Assembly (NCBI GenBank): GCA_027858995.1
Contig: JAQIBP010000146.1
Span: 1-62,935, forward strand
Direction of reading: 5' to 3'
DNA: 62,935 bases
Source: Deltaproteobacteria bacterium
GTDB lineage: Bacteria > Desulfobacterota > Desulfobacteria > Desulfobacterales > Desulfobacteraceae
The translations under genes were made by a program, and so were the position numbers. The notes beneath the pieces are model-generated. The model ran no database searches. It saw nothing but the letters and a program-made list of their open reading frames with translations, and had not been told where the DNA came from. Positions 25,913 through 35,247 of this stretch are shown here, piece after piece (the first letter of the stretch is position 1; each line of letters starts with the position of its first letter).

Positions 25913-28366
25913 ATGAATTTGAAAAAAATTCCTCTAATTATAATAGTGCTCTTTATTTCAATGCCTGGGCTTTGCTCTGGTTTTGAAGTTACAGCACATG
26001 TGGATAAATCCAGGATTTCGCAGGATGATTCTATTCTTTTTAAAGTAGAGGTCAATGGAGGCACGGCAGATCTTGATATCTCCGTGATTCAGGATTTCAA
26101 GGTAATCTCAAGGGGAACTTCTTCAAGCTTAAATTATATTAATGGTAAATCCGAAAGAAAAGCAAGCTATCGATATATTCTTCTTCCTCTGTCAAAAGGC
26201 AGGCTGAAAATTCCTGCAATAAAGATCACAAGAAGAGGGCAGACTGCTTTTACAAAGGAGATAATCATCAATGTGGCAGATCAGGTGGTGGAGCCCGCCA
26301 AAGTAAAAGCACTGTTTGCCAGAGCTTTTGTGCCAAAAAATCAGTTTTTTACAGGAGAGCAGATAGTTTTTACTTTGCAGTTTTTTACTTCAAGGAGATT
26401 ATCCGGAGTAGGATTTGAAAAACCGCTTGAATTTAAGGGTTTTTCATCAAAGCCATTTGAAGAGGAAAAAACTTATACCCAGAATATAAACGGTGTTCGT
26501 TTTAATGTAACTCAGGTGAATTATATCCTTACTCCTTCAAATCCGGGAATATTTACTGTAAGCCCGGCTGTTTTGATTGCAAGGGTGGTTGTAAGGTCAA
26601 AATTCAATGATTCGTTTTTTCTGTCAGATGGGTCAAAACCTGTAAGGGTTGTTTCCAATCCTGTTGAAATAGAGATTATGCCGCTGCCTCAATATCATGG
26701 TGATGGTAAATTTTCAGGTTTGGTGGGAAATTTTGATATCATATCAAATATGGATCAAACAAATCTTAACGCAGGTGAATCAGCCACGCTTACCATTAAA
26801 ATTTCAGGAACAGGAAATATTATGGATGCAAGCCTGCCAAAAATAAATTTTGACGATCTTTACAAAGATGCATTTAAAATATATGACGACAACCCGGTTG
26901 AAACCATTGAACTGACCCAGCATGGATACAGAGGTTTTAAAATATTTAAAAAAGCCATTGTGCCGGTCAATGCGGGAAAATATACAATCAAACCTGTTAC
27001 TTTGATCTATTTTGATGTTGATAAAAAAGGTTTTAAATCTGTTTCAACTGAACCTCTATCACTTGATGTTACACCCTCTGAAAAAACAGATCTTGCAGTA
27101 AAACCATTAAATCTTAGAAAAGAGAAATCAATTGTTAAAAAAGAGGTTTCCCTTGTTAACAGGGATATCCTGGAGATAAAAGAGGGGCTGAAGGTGCTGG
27201 AAGATTATAATGAAATAAACCCTCTTTTGTTTGTAATTCTTTTATCAATCCCGGCAGTTGTCTTTTCAGGAATAAAGATTTTTACTGTTGTCTGGAAAAA
27301 GGAGTTATCCATCGAAAAACAGATGGAGGAGAAGGCAAAGTTTCATTTAAAGCAAGCTGGAAAACTCAACAGCCAAGGTAAAGATTTTTTAAGCCATCTC
27401 TATTCAAGCCTGGTCTCTTCAATTTTGGCAAAAGGAGAAAAGAGAGGTGAAACAGTTACGTTAAAGGAAGCCCAGGTGATATTAGAGGATGCAGGTGTTA
27501 ATGATAAAACAGCAGGTGAGATTACCACTTTGCTTGAAAGTATCGAATCCGTCCGTTTTGGCGGAAAAATATTAGACGAAAACAGGGCAAAGGATCTTTT
27601 ATCAAAAACAAAACAGTTAATAAAAATGCTTTGTATTACATTGATCTGTTTTGGAGTGTTTACTTTTGTGCCTCAAAAGGCAGTGGCAGATAGCACTGAA
27701 ACGTTTATAGATGCGCTTAAAGATTATAAGGCAGGAGATTTTAAGCAGTCAGCCAGAAAGTTTGAAACAATAGCACAAAAAAATATTAAAAATCCCTATC
27801 TTTATTATAATATTGGCAATGCATATCTTAAAGCCAAAGATACAGGACATGCAATTTTATGGTATGAAAGAGCAAAAATATTGGCACCCGGTGACCCTGA
27901 TTTGAATTACAACCTTGAATATGCCAACAGCCTTGTAAGAGACAAAAAAGAAGACTCAATAAAGATTATGGAGATACTTTTTTTCTGGGACAGTCTGATC
28001 CCTGTAAAAACAGTTCAAATTACTGCTGTTTTCTTTTCATCTATTTTTTTTACCTGGGCAGCCATTCAGGCAGTAAGAAGAAAAAAGGTCTTCTCAGGAT
28101 TTGGAATTATGTTTTTCTCCATATTTATTTTAACTGCAGCCATGGTTTTTGTTAATTATTATAAACAGTCTGTCAGACTAAATGCTGTCATTGTAACAAA
28201 GGAAGCTGTAATTCGTTCAGGAATGGCTGACACCTCGACAAAATTGTTCTCCCTCCATGCAGGCACAAAAATAAGGGTTGTAGAACGAAGAGATGGCTAT
28301 CTGAAAATCAAATTTTCCAAGGGTAAAATCGGCTGGATAAAAACAGGCCAGGCTGTTATTATCTGA
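25913..28366 (+). CDS. BatD-BatE fusion: BatD domain, TPR and SH3 domain
   Basis: An 817-residue envelope protein. It starts with a signal peptide (1-25, ending near GLCSGFE), then a BatD beta-rich periplasmic region (to about 430), a membrane segment (about 435-458) and a helical cytoplasmic part. A second signal-like hydrophobic segment (near 578-595) precedes a TPR pair (NPYLYYNIGNAYLKAKD), two membrane segments and a C-terminal bacterial SH3 domain (GKIGWIKTGQAVII). The second half equals BatE, so two usual genes are joined. The hydrophobic join near 580 looks like a former BatE signal peptide. Confidence 0.82.
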   Translation: MNLKKIPLIIIVLFISMPGLCSGFEVTAHVDKSRISQDDSILFKVEVNGGTADLDISVIQDFKVISRGTSSSLNYINGKSERKASYRYILLPLSKGRLKIPAIKITRRGQTAFTKEIIINVADQVVEPAKVKALFARAFVPKNQFFTGEQIVFTLQFFTSRRLSGVGFEKPLEFKGFSSKPFEEEKTYTQNINGVRFNVTQVNYILTPSNPGIFTVSPAVLIARVVVRSKFNDSFFLSDGSKPVRVVSNPVEIEIMPLPQYHGDGKFSGLVGNFDIISNMDQTNLNAGESATLTIKISGTGNIMDASLPKINFDDLYKDAFKIYDDNPVETIELTQHGYRGFKIFKKAIVPVNAGKYTIKPVTLIYFDVDKKGFKSVSTEPLSLDVTPSEKTDLAVKPLNLRKEKSIVKKEVSLVNRDILEIKEGLKVLEDYNEINPLLFVILLSIPAVVFSGIKIFTVVWKKELSIEKQMEEKAKFHLKQAGKLNSQGKDFLSHLYSSLVSSILAKGEKRGETVTLKEAQVILEDAGVNDKTAGEITTLLESIESVRFGGKILDENRAKDLLSKTKQLIKMLCITLICFGVFTFVPQKAVADSTETFIDALKDYKAGDFKQSARKFETIAQKNIKNPYLYYNIGNAYLKAKDTGHAILWYERAKILAPGDPDLNYNLEYANSLVRDKKEDSIKIMEILFFWDSLIPVKTVQITAVFFSSIFFTWAAIQAVRRKKVFSGFGIMFFSIFILTAAMVFVNYYKQSVRLNAVIVTKEAVIRSGMADTSTKLFSLHAGTKIRVVERRDGYLKIKFSKGKIGWIKTGQAVII

Positions 28367-28675
28367 TTAATGATGGATTCTTTGCTCGTGGGTGTAAATA
28401 TTAAAGCGGTTGCTCCTTGCAAATCCGATCATGGTTAATCCCGCCTCATTGGCAAGTTTTACAGCAGAAAGAGTAGGTGCTGCATTGGAAATAACAATGG
28501 GAATACCTGTCTTAATTATTTTGCCTATGATTTCTAAGGACATTCTGCAGCTTAAGGTCGCAATCTTGTTTTGTGTATCAATGCCATTTAAAAGAGTATC
28601 TCCTGCAAGTTTATCAAGGGCGTTGCAAATGCTATCTATATTCCTCTCATTTGATAGTGCAATTTGGCCTATCAG
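28367..28675 (-). pseudogene. fdhD: Remnant of fdhD (C-terminal part of formate dehydrogenase sulfurtransferase)
   Basis: Read on the minus strand, about 100 codons match the C-terminal half of FdhD. They include NALDKLAG, then a degenerate LSCRMSLEIIGKI segment where the family has a TTG-RxSSEM box, GIPIVISNAAPT, and EAGLTMIGFARSNRFNIY near the end. The upstream half, including the catalytic CxxC, is absent: the frame is stopped by a TGA at about 28676 and no start codon fits. FdhD moves sulfur to the molybdenum cofactor of formate dehydrogenases. The fragment is most likely decayed, and its stop abuts the end of the convergent batD/E gene. Confidence 0.65.
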
Positions 28676-28813
28676 TCAAATAAAAACAAACAGGTATTTT
28701 GCAATTATAGTAAATATCCAGTTAAAATAAAAATGAATTTGCATTGAGCAATTTTATAAGATAGTGTTGGCAGGTTAAATGCTGAAAATAGAAATTTAAA
28801 ATGTGCTGATAAA

Positions 28814-30577
28814 ATGATGAAAAACCACGGCAAAAAACTTCAATGGCTGCTGAATCCAAACTGGCAGGGAATTTACCAGAACACTCCTGTGCTGCTGCTT
28901 GCACTGATTATTGGCGTGCTGGGCGGCTATGGAGCTGTTTTGTTTCGCTTTATCATAAAAGGGGTTCAGTTTGCTTTTTATCAGCACTCTGTGGATTTCC
29001 TGGAATTTGAACAAATGATCCCATGGTATATTATTGTTGGGATTCCTGCTCTTGGAGGGCTGATTGTCGGGGTGCTTATCCGCCTTGGTGCCCGGGAGGC
29101 AAAAGGGCATGGAGTGCCTGAAGTTATGGAAGCTGTGGCACTTCGAGACGGTTATATTCGTAAAAGAGTAGCCATAGTAAAAATTATGGCTTCTGCCATC
29201 AGTATTGGTTCAGGTGGTTCAGTAGGGCGGGAAGGACCCATTGTTCAGATAGGGTCAAGTATCGGCTCCACTGTGGGGCAGTGGTTCAAAGTTCCTCGCA
29301 AACATCAAAAAACTCTGGTGGGGTGTGGAGCAGCAGCCGGTATTGCGGCTACTTTTAACGCACCCATTGCCGGTGTACTTTTCGCTTTGGAGATACTGCT
29401 CGGAGAATTTGGAGTCAGTGCTTTTTCACCTGTTGTCATATCTTCTGTTATGGCTACCACAATATCCCGTCATTATTTTGGAGATTTTCCAGCTTTTATA
29501 ATTCCAGCACATGAAATTCAAAGTCTGTGGGAATTTTTGATTTATCCATTTTTGGGACTGCTGTGTGGATTAGTGTCTGTTGCATTTGTTTATATATTGT
29601 ATAAGTCTGAAGATATCTTTGATGATTACGTGAAAATTCCGGATTTTATAAAGCCTGCTCTGGGTGGATTCCTGCTTGGTCTTATTCTGCTGAAGTTCCC
29701 CCATGTTTTTGGTGTGGGTTATGGTGGGATCAATCTGGCTTTGACAAACCAGTTGCCAACACTTATGCTGCTGGCATTGTGTGTAGTAAAAATTCTGGCA
29801 ACTTCCATTACAATAGGAAGCGGAGGTTCGGGAGGTGTTTTTGCGCCTTCTCTGTTTATTGGTGCCATGACTGGCGGATTTTTTGGTTCGTGTGCTGGAA
29901 TGCTGTTTCCAAATATAGTTGCCAATCCGGGAACCTATGCTCTGGTAGCAATGGGAGCTCTGGTGGCTGGAACTACACACGCGCCTATAACTGCAATCTT
30001 AATCATTTTTGAGTTGACCGGGGATTATAAAATAATTCTGCCCTTAATGGTCTGTTGTATTATCAGCACACTGCTGGCAATCGCAATTAAACGCGGCTCC
30101 ATCTATACTATTAAGCTGAGGAGAAGAGGAGTTGATCTGTCAGGAGGAATGGAACAAAATATTTTGCAGCAGTTGAAAGTCAAAAATCATATGAGCAGTA
30201 TATTAAGCACTATTAATGAAGGTGCTACACTTAATCTCATAATGGAGATGTTTAAAAAAACCAATGTTTCATATCTTCATATGGTTGATGCAAACGGACA
30301 CCTGACTGGTATTATCTCTTTCAGGGATATCCGTCCTATTCTTGATGAAGAGATTCCTCCATCTTTAATTATTGCCAGGGATATTGCAACTCTGGAAGTC
30401 AAAACCATTACTCCGGAAGATTCTATCCAGGTAGCCTTGCGCTTAATGAGCAGCAAAGGTATTTCCCAGCTTCCGGTAATCAAAGATAAAGAGAGCCGTA
30501 TTCTCGTTGGCTGCCTGCGGGAAAAAAATGTTATCTCAGCTTACGACAATGAAGTTAGTCAGCGTGAAATGCAATAA
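28814..30577 (+). CDS. ClC-family chloride channel/antiporter with C-terminal CBS domains
   Basis: A 587-residue membrane protein. The ClC selectivity motifs are present: GSGGSVGREGP with gating glutamate E140, GSGGSGGVFAPSLFIGA near residue 335, and about ten to twelve hydrophobic helices. Two CBS domains follow (about 450-580), which in relatives bind adenine nucleotides. Members exchange Cl- (or fluoride in a separate clade) for H+. The SD is weak (GTGCTGATAAA before the ATG). The last 30 bases of the gene recur almost exactly past the neighbouring helicase gene (see repeat). Confidence 0.9.
   Translation: MMKNHGKKLQWLLNPNWQGIYQNTPVLLLALIIGVLGGYGAVLFRFIIKGVQFAFYQHSVDFLEFEQMIPWYIIVGIPALGGLIVGVLIRLGAREAKGHGVPEVMEAVALRDGYIRKRVAIVKIMASAISIGSGGSVGREGPIVQIGSSIGSTVGQWFKVPRKHQKTLVGCGAAAGIAATFNAPIAGVLFALEILLGEFGVSAFSPVVISSVMATTISRHYFGDFPAFIIPAHEIQSLWEFLIYPFLGLLCGLVSVAFVYILYKSEDIFDDYVKIPDFIKPALGGFLLGLILLKFPHVFGVGYGGINLALTNQLPTLMLLALCVVKILATSITIGSGGSGGVFAPSLFIGAMTGGFFGSCAGMLFPNIVANPGTYALVAMGALVAGTTHAPITAILIIFELTGDYKIILPLMVCCIISTLLAIAIKRGSIYTIKLRRRGVDLSGGMEQNILQQLKVKNHMSSILSTINEGATLNLIMEMFKKTNVSYLHMVDANGHLTGIISFRDIRPILDEEIPPSLIIARDIATLEVKTITPEDSIQVALRLMSSKGISQLPVIKDKESRILVGCLREKNVISAYDNEVSQREMQ
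30548..30577 (+). repeat. 30-bp direct repeat, copy 1 (3' end of the ClC gene)
   Basis: The final 10 codons including the TAA stop are nearly identical (28 of 30 bases) to 32491-32520 in the same orientation. The two copies bracket the helicase gene and its leader. This is more than expected by chance and suggests a duplication associated with insertion of that segment. Confidence 0.7.
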
Positions 30578-30635
30578 TTGAAATCCTTGGAACTCTTTTT
30601 TATCGCACTACAGTTTATCAATAACAAAGATAATT

Positions 30636-32363
30636 TTACGCACATTTGGAAATGGCCATCTGCCTTGAGCTTACACGGGTCTTTTCCAATAGTTTGAAAA
30701 CCTGTTCTGGCATGCCGTATGGAAGATCTATAAAGGAAAAATTCTGGTTGATGTCAATGTTTCCAATGTATTTACTCTCAAGGCCTGCTTCATTGGCAAT
30801 GGCTCCCACAATATTTCTAGGGAGTGCACCGTGACAGCGGCCAACTTCAATGCGGTACCGTTCCATGCCTTTTTCTAAAGGTATGATATTGGATTTTATG
30901 GGTTGGTTTTTTTTCTTCTCTCTATGGCTTAAATTTTTCTTTTTAAACTCTTGGTGTTTAAATCTGGAATTTCTATGCTCAAGAGTTCCATTATTAAAAG
31001 TTCTACGATCAGATTTTGTATGTACCAGATTTTGATTTTTCGGCAGTAAAAAAGGAGTCTCTCCATGGTTCAGTTTTGCAAGGGATGCCGCAACCTGTGC
31101 CATGGGAATATCTTTATCCCTTGCATAGGTTTCAATTAAATCCTGGAAAAAACTTAAATCTTTAGATGCTATGGTTTCGGTAATGGCCTGGTTAAAATCT
31201 GAAACCCGTTTTTTATTAATTTCACTGTTGGATGGGAGATGGAACTCCTTGATTTTTTGTTTTGTAGCTCTTTCAATATTCTTGAGCATCCAGCGTTCAT
31301 TTCTGCTTAAGAAAAGAATGGCTTCTCCTGTACGGCCGGCTCTGCCTGTCCTGCCGATTCTGTGTATATATGGGTCCACCTTGGGAGGCATATCATAATT
31401 GATTACATGGGAGATCCTATCCACATCCAGGCCTCTTGCAGCCACATCTGTGGCCACCAGTATATCAATATACCCATTTTTCAGGCGGTTGATGGTTCGC
31501 TCTCTTGCACTCTGGGCAAGGTCACCATTCAGGGCTTCTGCTTTAAACCCTTTGTTCTCCAATGCTTTTGCCACTTCAAGTGTGGCAGTTTTTGTTTTGG
31601 TAAATACTATTACCCCATCAAAGGTAACAGCTTCCATAATGCGAATCAAAGCCTTGATTTTTTTAACACCTTGGATCATCCAGTATTGCTGGTTGATGGT
31701 TTCAAGCTCTTTTTTGTCTGATTTAACAATGATCTCTTTTGGCGAGGTCAGATATTTTTGAGCAATCTTTCGTATGGGTTTTGGCATGGTTGCTGAAAAA
31801 AGAGCTATCTGTGAATCATCCGGAGTTTTGTCAAGAATCCATTCCACATCATCAATAAAACCCATGTGAAGCATTTCATCGGCTTCATCAAGTATGACAC
31901 AGAAAAGGTCAGCAAAGGAGACAGTTTTTCTTCGCATATGATCCATGAGCCGTCCCGGAGTTCCAACTATTACATGTACACCTCTTTTAAGCTGGTTTAG
32001 CTGGGTTCCATAGCTTTGTCCTCCGTATATGGACAGTACATTCAGTCCTTTCATGCCTGCGCCATAAGTCTTAAAAGATTCAGCCACCTGGATGGCAAGT
32101 TCCCTGGTGGGTGTTAATATCAATACCTGGGGATGTCTCTTCTTAAGATTAATCCGTGACAAAAGGGGCAAGGCAAAGGCTGCTGTTTTGCCAGTGCCTG
32201 TTCTGGCCTGGCCTATCATGTCCTTTCCTTCTATTATATGTGGTATGGTTATGGCCTGGATCTGTGTCGGAGTTTTATAGCCTGCATTTTGCACTGCGTT
32301 TAATACAACAGGACTGAGGTTCATTTCATCAAATCCTGTCAAAGGTAAAGTTTTCTGGGACAT
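30636..32363 (-). CDS. DEAD-box RNA helicase with DbpA-type RNA-binding domain
   Basis: A 575-residue cytoplasmic RNA helicase. Motifs in order: Q-motif region, ARTGTGKT (I), PTRELA (Ia), GTPGR, DEAD (II), SAT (III), then the second RecA domain with VATDVAARGLDV and HRIGRTGRAG (VI). A Lys/Asn-rich linker (about 440-490) precedes a C-terminal DbpA-like RNA-binding fold. The architecture resembles DeaD/CsdA proteins that help ribosome assembly and cold growth. The ATG follows AAGGAACC. The short leader carries a strong promoter and an intrinsic-terminator-like hairpin, so expression may be attenuated. Confidence 0.92.
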   Translation of the reverse strand: MSQKTLPLTGFDEMNLSPVVLNAVQNAGYKTPTQIQAITIPHIIEGKDMIGQARTGTGKTAAFALPLLSRINLKKRHPQVLILTPTRELAIQVAESFKTYGAGMKGLNVLSIYGGQSYGTQLNQLKRGVHVIVGTPGRLMDHMRRKTVSFADLFCVILDEADEMLHMGFIDDVEWILDKTPDDSQIALFSATMPKPIRKIAQKYLTSPKEIIVKSDKKELETINQQYWMIQGVKKIKALIRIMEAVTFDGVIVFTKTKTATLEVAKALENKGFKAEALNGDLAQSARERTINRLKNGYIDILVATDVAARGLDVDRISHVINYDMPPKVDPYIHRIGRTGRAGRTGEAILFLSRNERWMLKNIERATKQKIKEFHLPSNSEINKKRVSDFNQAITETIASKDLSFFQDLIETYARDKDIPMAQVAASLAKLNHGETPFLLPKNQNLVHTKSDRRTFNNGTLEHRNSRFKHQEFKKKNLSHREKKKNQPIKSNIIPLEKGMERYRIEVGRCHGALPRNIVGAIANEAGLESKYIGNIDINQNFSFIDLPYGMPEQVFKLLEKTRVSSRQMAISKCA

Positions 32364-32385
32364 ATTATGGGGGGTTCCTTAAAAT

Positions 32386-32418
32386 AAAAAAAAGCCGGGA
32401 TCTTTTAAGATCACCGAC
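32386..32418 (-). terminator. Intrinsic terminator/attenuator hairpin in the helicase leader
   Basis: On the minus strand GTCGG(T)GATCTT pairs with AAGATCCCGGC around a 2-nt AA loop. One T is bulged, and a run of eight T follows. It ends only 22 bases before the helicase ATG, leaving room for the RBS but not for another promoter, and it lies downstream of a good promoter. It could therefore act as an attenuator. It could also be the terminator of the upstream amidohydrolase gene. Confidence 0.75.
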
Positions 32419-32437
32419 AAGAAGAATCAAAAAAATA

Positions 32438-32466
32438 AGTATATATGAATTTATTGAATTGTGCAA
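32438..32466 (-). promoter_or_regulatory. Sigma-70-type promoter of the helicase gene
   Basis: On the minus strand TTGCAC (32466-32461) and TATACT (32443-32438) are 17 bases apart. The predicted start near 32431 gives a leader of about 68 nt that contains the terminator hairpin. Confidence 0.6.
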
Positions 32467-32490
32467 GATATATTTTTCAATAGCAGTTCA

Positions 32491-32520
32491 AATGAAGTTA
32501 TACAGCGTGAAATGCAATAA
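32491..32520 (+). repeat. 30-bp direct repeat, copy 2
   Basis: Near-identical (28/30) to the 3' end of the ClC gene at 30548-30577. It lies between the helicase promoter and the end of the amidohydrolase gene and is not part of any coding frame here. Together the copies enclose about 1.9 kb containing the helicase gene. Confidence 0.7.
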
Positions 32521-32530
32521 AGAGTAAATG

Positions 32531-34090
32531 TTATCTGTTTTTGATTTGTCTGATTTCCAAATCACAATTATTGACAATTAGACGGCCATCCATAAAAAGG
32601 GCATCTACGCATTTCCCAATGATGTTGGAATTTTCAAAAGGATTTCCATTTACAATGGCGAGATCCGCAATCTTGCCAGTTTGGATGGAACCAAATTGAT
32701 CGTCAATACCCATGGACCTGGCACTGTTAATTGTTGCCGTCTGAACCGCATTGACACAATCAAATTTTTTACTGGTTGAGTCATCATTCATGAAAAGATC
32801 AAAAATGAAAAACTCATGGGCAATCATGGCAGGAGTACAGGCTTGAATTCCTCCATCATTTCCACAGGCCATGGTTACACCCTGGTTTACAAGCATTTTC
32901 GTGTTTTTGATTCCATAATGTGCCAAAGAGGTATAGTGTGCCAGTAATTTTGACAGGTTCAAAATGCCGAACATATTATATCTGCCCCTGTTCGCTTTTT
33001 TAAAACCGGCTATGACATGTTCTTTCAGTTCAGGTATCCAAAAATTTTCAGCCAGGTCGCAAAATGTTTTATTTCTGAATTCATAAAGCTTTTCCAGATT
33101 TGGATCATTGTAAAACAGATCTCCCTTTATCTTCCAGCTCATGTCATAACCCACTGACAGGGTTGGTTCGATAATGCAGTCAGAATTCAGACAGGCATCA
33201 ACATCCTCTTGTGTCAGATCACAGTCCCGGGCCATGTGGGCCAGGGATGAGAATCCAACTTTTATTGCTCTTCTAAAAGTATCCACTGATACAGCATGGA
33301 TAGTAGTCTGAACTCCCCTGCGCTTTGCCTGATCAGTGATTGCCTGCAATTGTTCCATGGGCATTGTCATTGGATTTGCATTGATAAGACTCTTTTCTAA
33401 TGATTCTCCAACCTTGATAAGATCTGCTCCTCTCTCATCAATAGCCCTGTCCACAGAATTGCGAACCTGCTGTTCACTTGCTTTGGGAGAGAATACAACC
33501 ACACCTGAATTAATATTTTCATACTCGATATTCCCAAGCCCCAGAGCCTTTAACAGGTGCTTTTTCATTCCCTTAGGCCTGTGTGAAAGATAACCTCCCA
33601 GAGGACCAACAACGACAGCCTGTAAAATTCGTGGTCCCGGTATTTCCATGTTTTGAATACTTTTTTTTAATTGACGGTTGGGCACTAAATCATCTGAATA
33701 AGCATCCCGGATATTGGTGATGCCTCTTGCCAGGCAATCAGCCATGTTTTTTTTAACTTGCAGCTCATGATATTTTTTTTTATCTTTAACTGTTTTAAAA
33801 TTTGCAAACAGAGTCGGATTTACCATTTGAATATGACAATGAACATTGAAAAATCCAGGCAGCACGGTTCTTCCTTGCAAATCAATGGAAAAAGCAGGTT
33901 TAATGTCTGATGTTTCATGTCTTAAATCAGGCATGGATAAGATTTTACCACTCTTGATAAAAACACTTATATTCTGATCAAAGAAATAGCCATTAATCAC
34001 ATCCACAAATCTTGCATTTTTAAGTTCTATTACATCATTGCTGCCCGGTTGGTGATCTTTGACAAAGTTTATTTTAGATATATTCCCCAT
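32531..34090 (-). CDS. Amidohydrolase-superfamily metal-dependent hydrolase
   Basis: A 519-residue protein of the imidazolonepropionase/prolidase-like amidohydrolase group. The metal site starts with VHCH (near residue 84), continues with TIHAVS (near 262) and HMARD (near 284), and ends with the aspartate in GNDGG (near 412). The N- and C-terminal beta-sandwich parts are complete (TVLPGFFNVH at the entry and GKIADLAIVNGNPFEN at the end). Such enzymes hydrolyse C-N bonds of cyclic amides, dipeptides or deaminate rings; the substrate is not predictable. No signal peptide. The ATG follows AAGGAGCC. Monocistronic, with the helicase-leader hairpin possibly its terminator. Confidence 0.85.
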   Translation of the reverse strand: MGNISKINFVKDHQPGSNDVIELKNARFVDVINGYFFDQNISVFIKSGKILSMPDLRHETSDIKPAFSIDLQGRTVLPGFFNVHCHIQMVNPTLFANFKTVKDKKKYHELQVKKNMADCLARGITNIRDAYSDDLVPNRQLKKSIQNMEIPGPRILQAVVVGPLGGYLSHRPKGMKKHLLKALGLGNIEYENINSGVVVFSPKASEQQVRNSVDRAIDERGADLIKVGESLEKSLINANPMTMPMEQLQAITDQAKRRGVQTTIHAVSVDTFRRAIKVGFSSLAHMARDCDLTQEDVDACLNSDCIIEPTLSVGYDMSWKIKGDLFYNDPNLEKLYEFRNKTFCDLAENFWIPELKEHVIAGFKKANRGRYNMFGILNLSKLLAHYTSLAHYGIKNTKMLVNQGVTMACGNDGGIQACTPAMIAHEFFIFDLFMNDDSTSKKFDCVNAVQTATINSARSMGIDDQFGSIQTGKIADLAIVNGNPFENSNIIGKCVDALFMDGRLIVNNCDLEIRQIKNR

Positions 34091-34254
34091 TTAAGGCTCC
34101 TTGGTTTTTTGACCCAAAATTCCATATTTATCGGGTGCTGTTACAGTTGAGTTTATACCTGCAAGCATGATTATGGCAGAGGATATTCTAATCAGTATCA
34201 GGGTGTTATGCATTTTTTGTTTTCAGCCTGAACTCAGGACTCAATGGCACCACC

Positions 34255-35244
34255 TCATGTGAAGCCTGTTCCAGCTGTGCAGGTGAAACAGTGATCTGCT
34301 GTTGCAATTAAAGAGCCAGGTCGGGGCAGGGCATTTTCCTCAGAGATGTGGGTTTTTTCTCCTCCCAAAGGAAGCTTGTTTGCCAGATTAAAATCACAAT
34401 CATGTAAATAACCGTTCCATGCTATGGAAACAAGATTCCTGCACATAAGGTTTTGTACAGCACATGGATTAAAGTTTCCAGTGAGCTTTTCCATGTAGTT
34501 GTCAAAATTGCCGGTTTTTTTAAGCCATGCTTTAAAACGACCAAGGGGTACATTTGCAAAACTATATAGATTGTCAAATTGAATTCCCCATTTATTATCA
34601 AGTATTGTACGGAACCTTTTTTCAACCTGTTCCTGGGCAGAAGGCATAAATGCACCGGTTGGATTTGACACAAGATTCAATTCAAGACCGCTGTTTTTAA
34701 CATCTCCATAGCCAAGACTGTTAAGTATTTTAAGGGTCTCTATGCTTTGCTGGAAAATATTATCGCCCCTTTGAGAATTAGTCTGAACTTCATTGATGGA
34801 TGGAAAAGAGGCAATAATAGTAACGTTGTTTCTCTTTATTGTGCTGATAAGTTTTGTCTGTTCTGCTTTGTTGATGGCAATCAAATTTGAACGGATTATG
34901 ATTTGAGAACATAGCGGGGTAAGATTTTCAATGAGCATCTCAATATTTGGATTCATTTCCGGAGCACCGCCTGTTATATCAATTGTGTTAAATTGATATC
35001 TTTGAGCATACTTTATGACTTGTTGAGCCGTTTTTTCTGTCATGTTCTCTTTTCTGTCTGGACCTGCTGTTAAATGGCAGTGGCGGCACGAAAGGTTACA
35101 AAGATATCCCACATTAATTTGACAGGTAGTTGTCTTTTCACGTTTCAGAACAAGCTTGTTTTCCATTAAAGCTTTATCAAAAGAGCTGGCATAGTTTTCT
35201 GAATCGTCTGATAATATATTTTCTGACACAATATCTTTTGACAT
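34255..35244 (-). CDS. arsS: ArsS-type radical SAM protein (arsenosugar biosynthesis family)
   Basis: A 329-residue radical SAM enzyme. The [4Fe-4S]/SAM motif is C49-xxx-C53-xx-C56 (CNLSCRHC), followed by TAGPDRKE. The C terminus has the DUF3641-type CAVQNLMC and HCFTCTAGTGFT cysteines. This layout is that of ArsS, proposed to add a 5'-deoxyadenosyl group to dimethylated arsenic in arsenosugar formation (known proposal). It is followed upstream, four bases away, by the carboxymuconolactone-decarboxylase-like partner often found with ArsS. No arsM or ars operon regulator is adjacent, so the arsenic role is inferred from family only. Confidence 0.82.
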   Translation of the reverse strand: MSKDIVSENILSDDSENYASSFDKALMENKLVLKREKTTTCQINVGYLCNLSCRHCHLTAGPDRKENMTEKTAQQVIKYAQRYQFNTIDITGGAPEMNPNIEMLIENLTPLCSQIIIRSNLIAINKAEQTKLISTIKRNNVTIIASFPSINEVQTNSQRGDNIFQQSIETLKILNSLGYGDVKNSGLELNLVSNPTGAFMPSAQEQVEKRFRTILDNKWGIQFDNLYSFANVPLGRFKAWLKKTGNFDNYMEKLTGNFNPCAVQNLMCRNLVSIAWNGYLHDCDFNLANKLPLGGEKTHISEENALPRPGSLIATADHCFTCTAGTGFT

Positions 35245-35247
35245 GGC

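Noticed and set aside
29570-29980. 136-codon minus-strand frame inside the ClC gene
   Set aside because: Shadow of the channel gene; Ser/Gln/His-rich with no RBS or motif.
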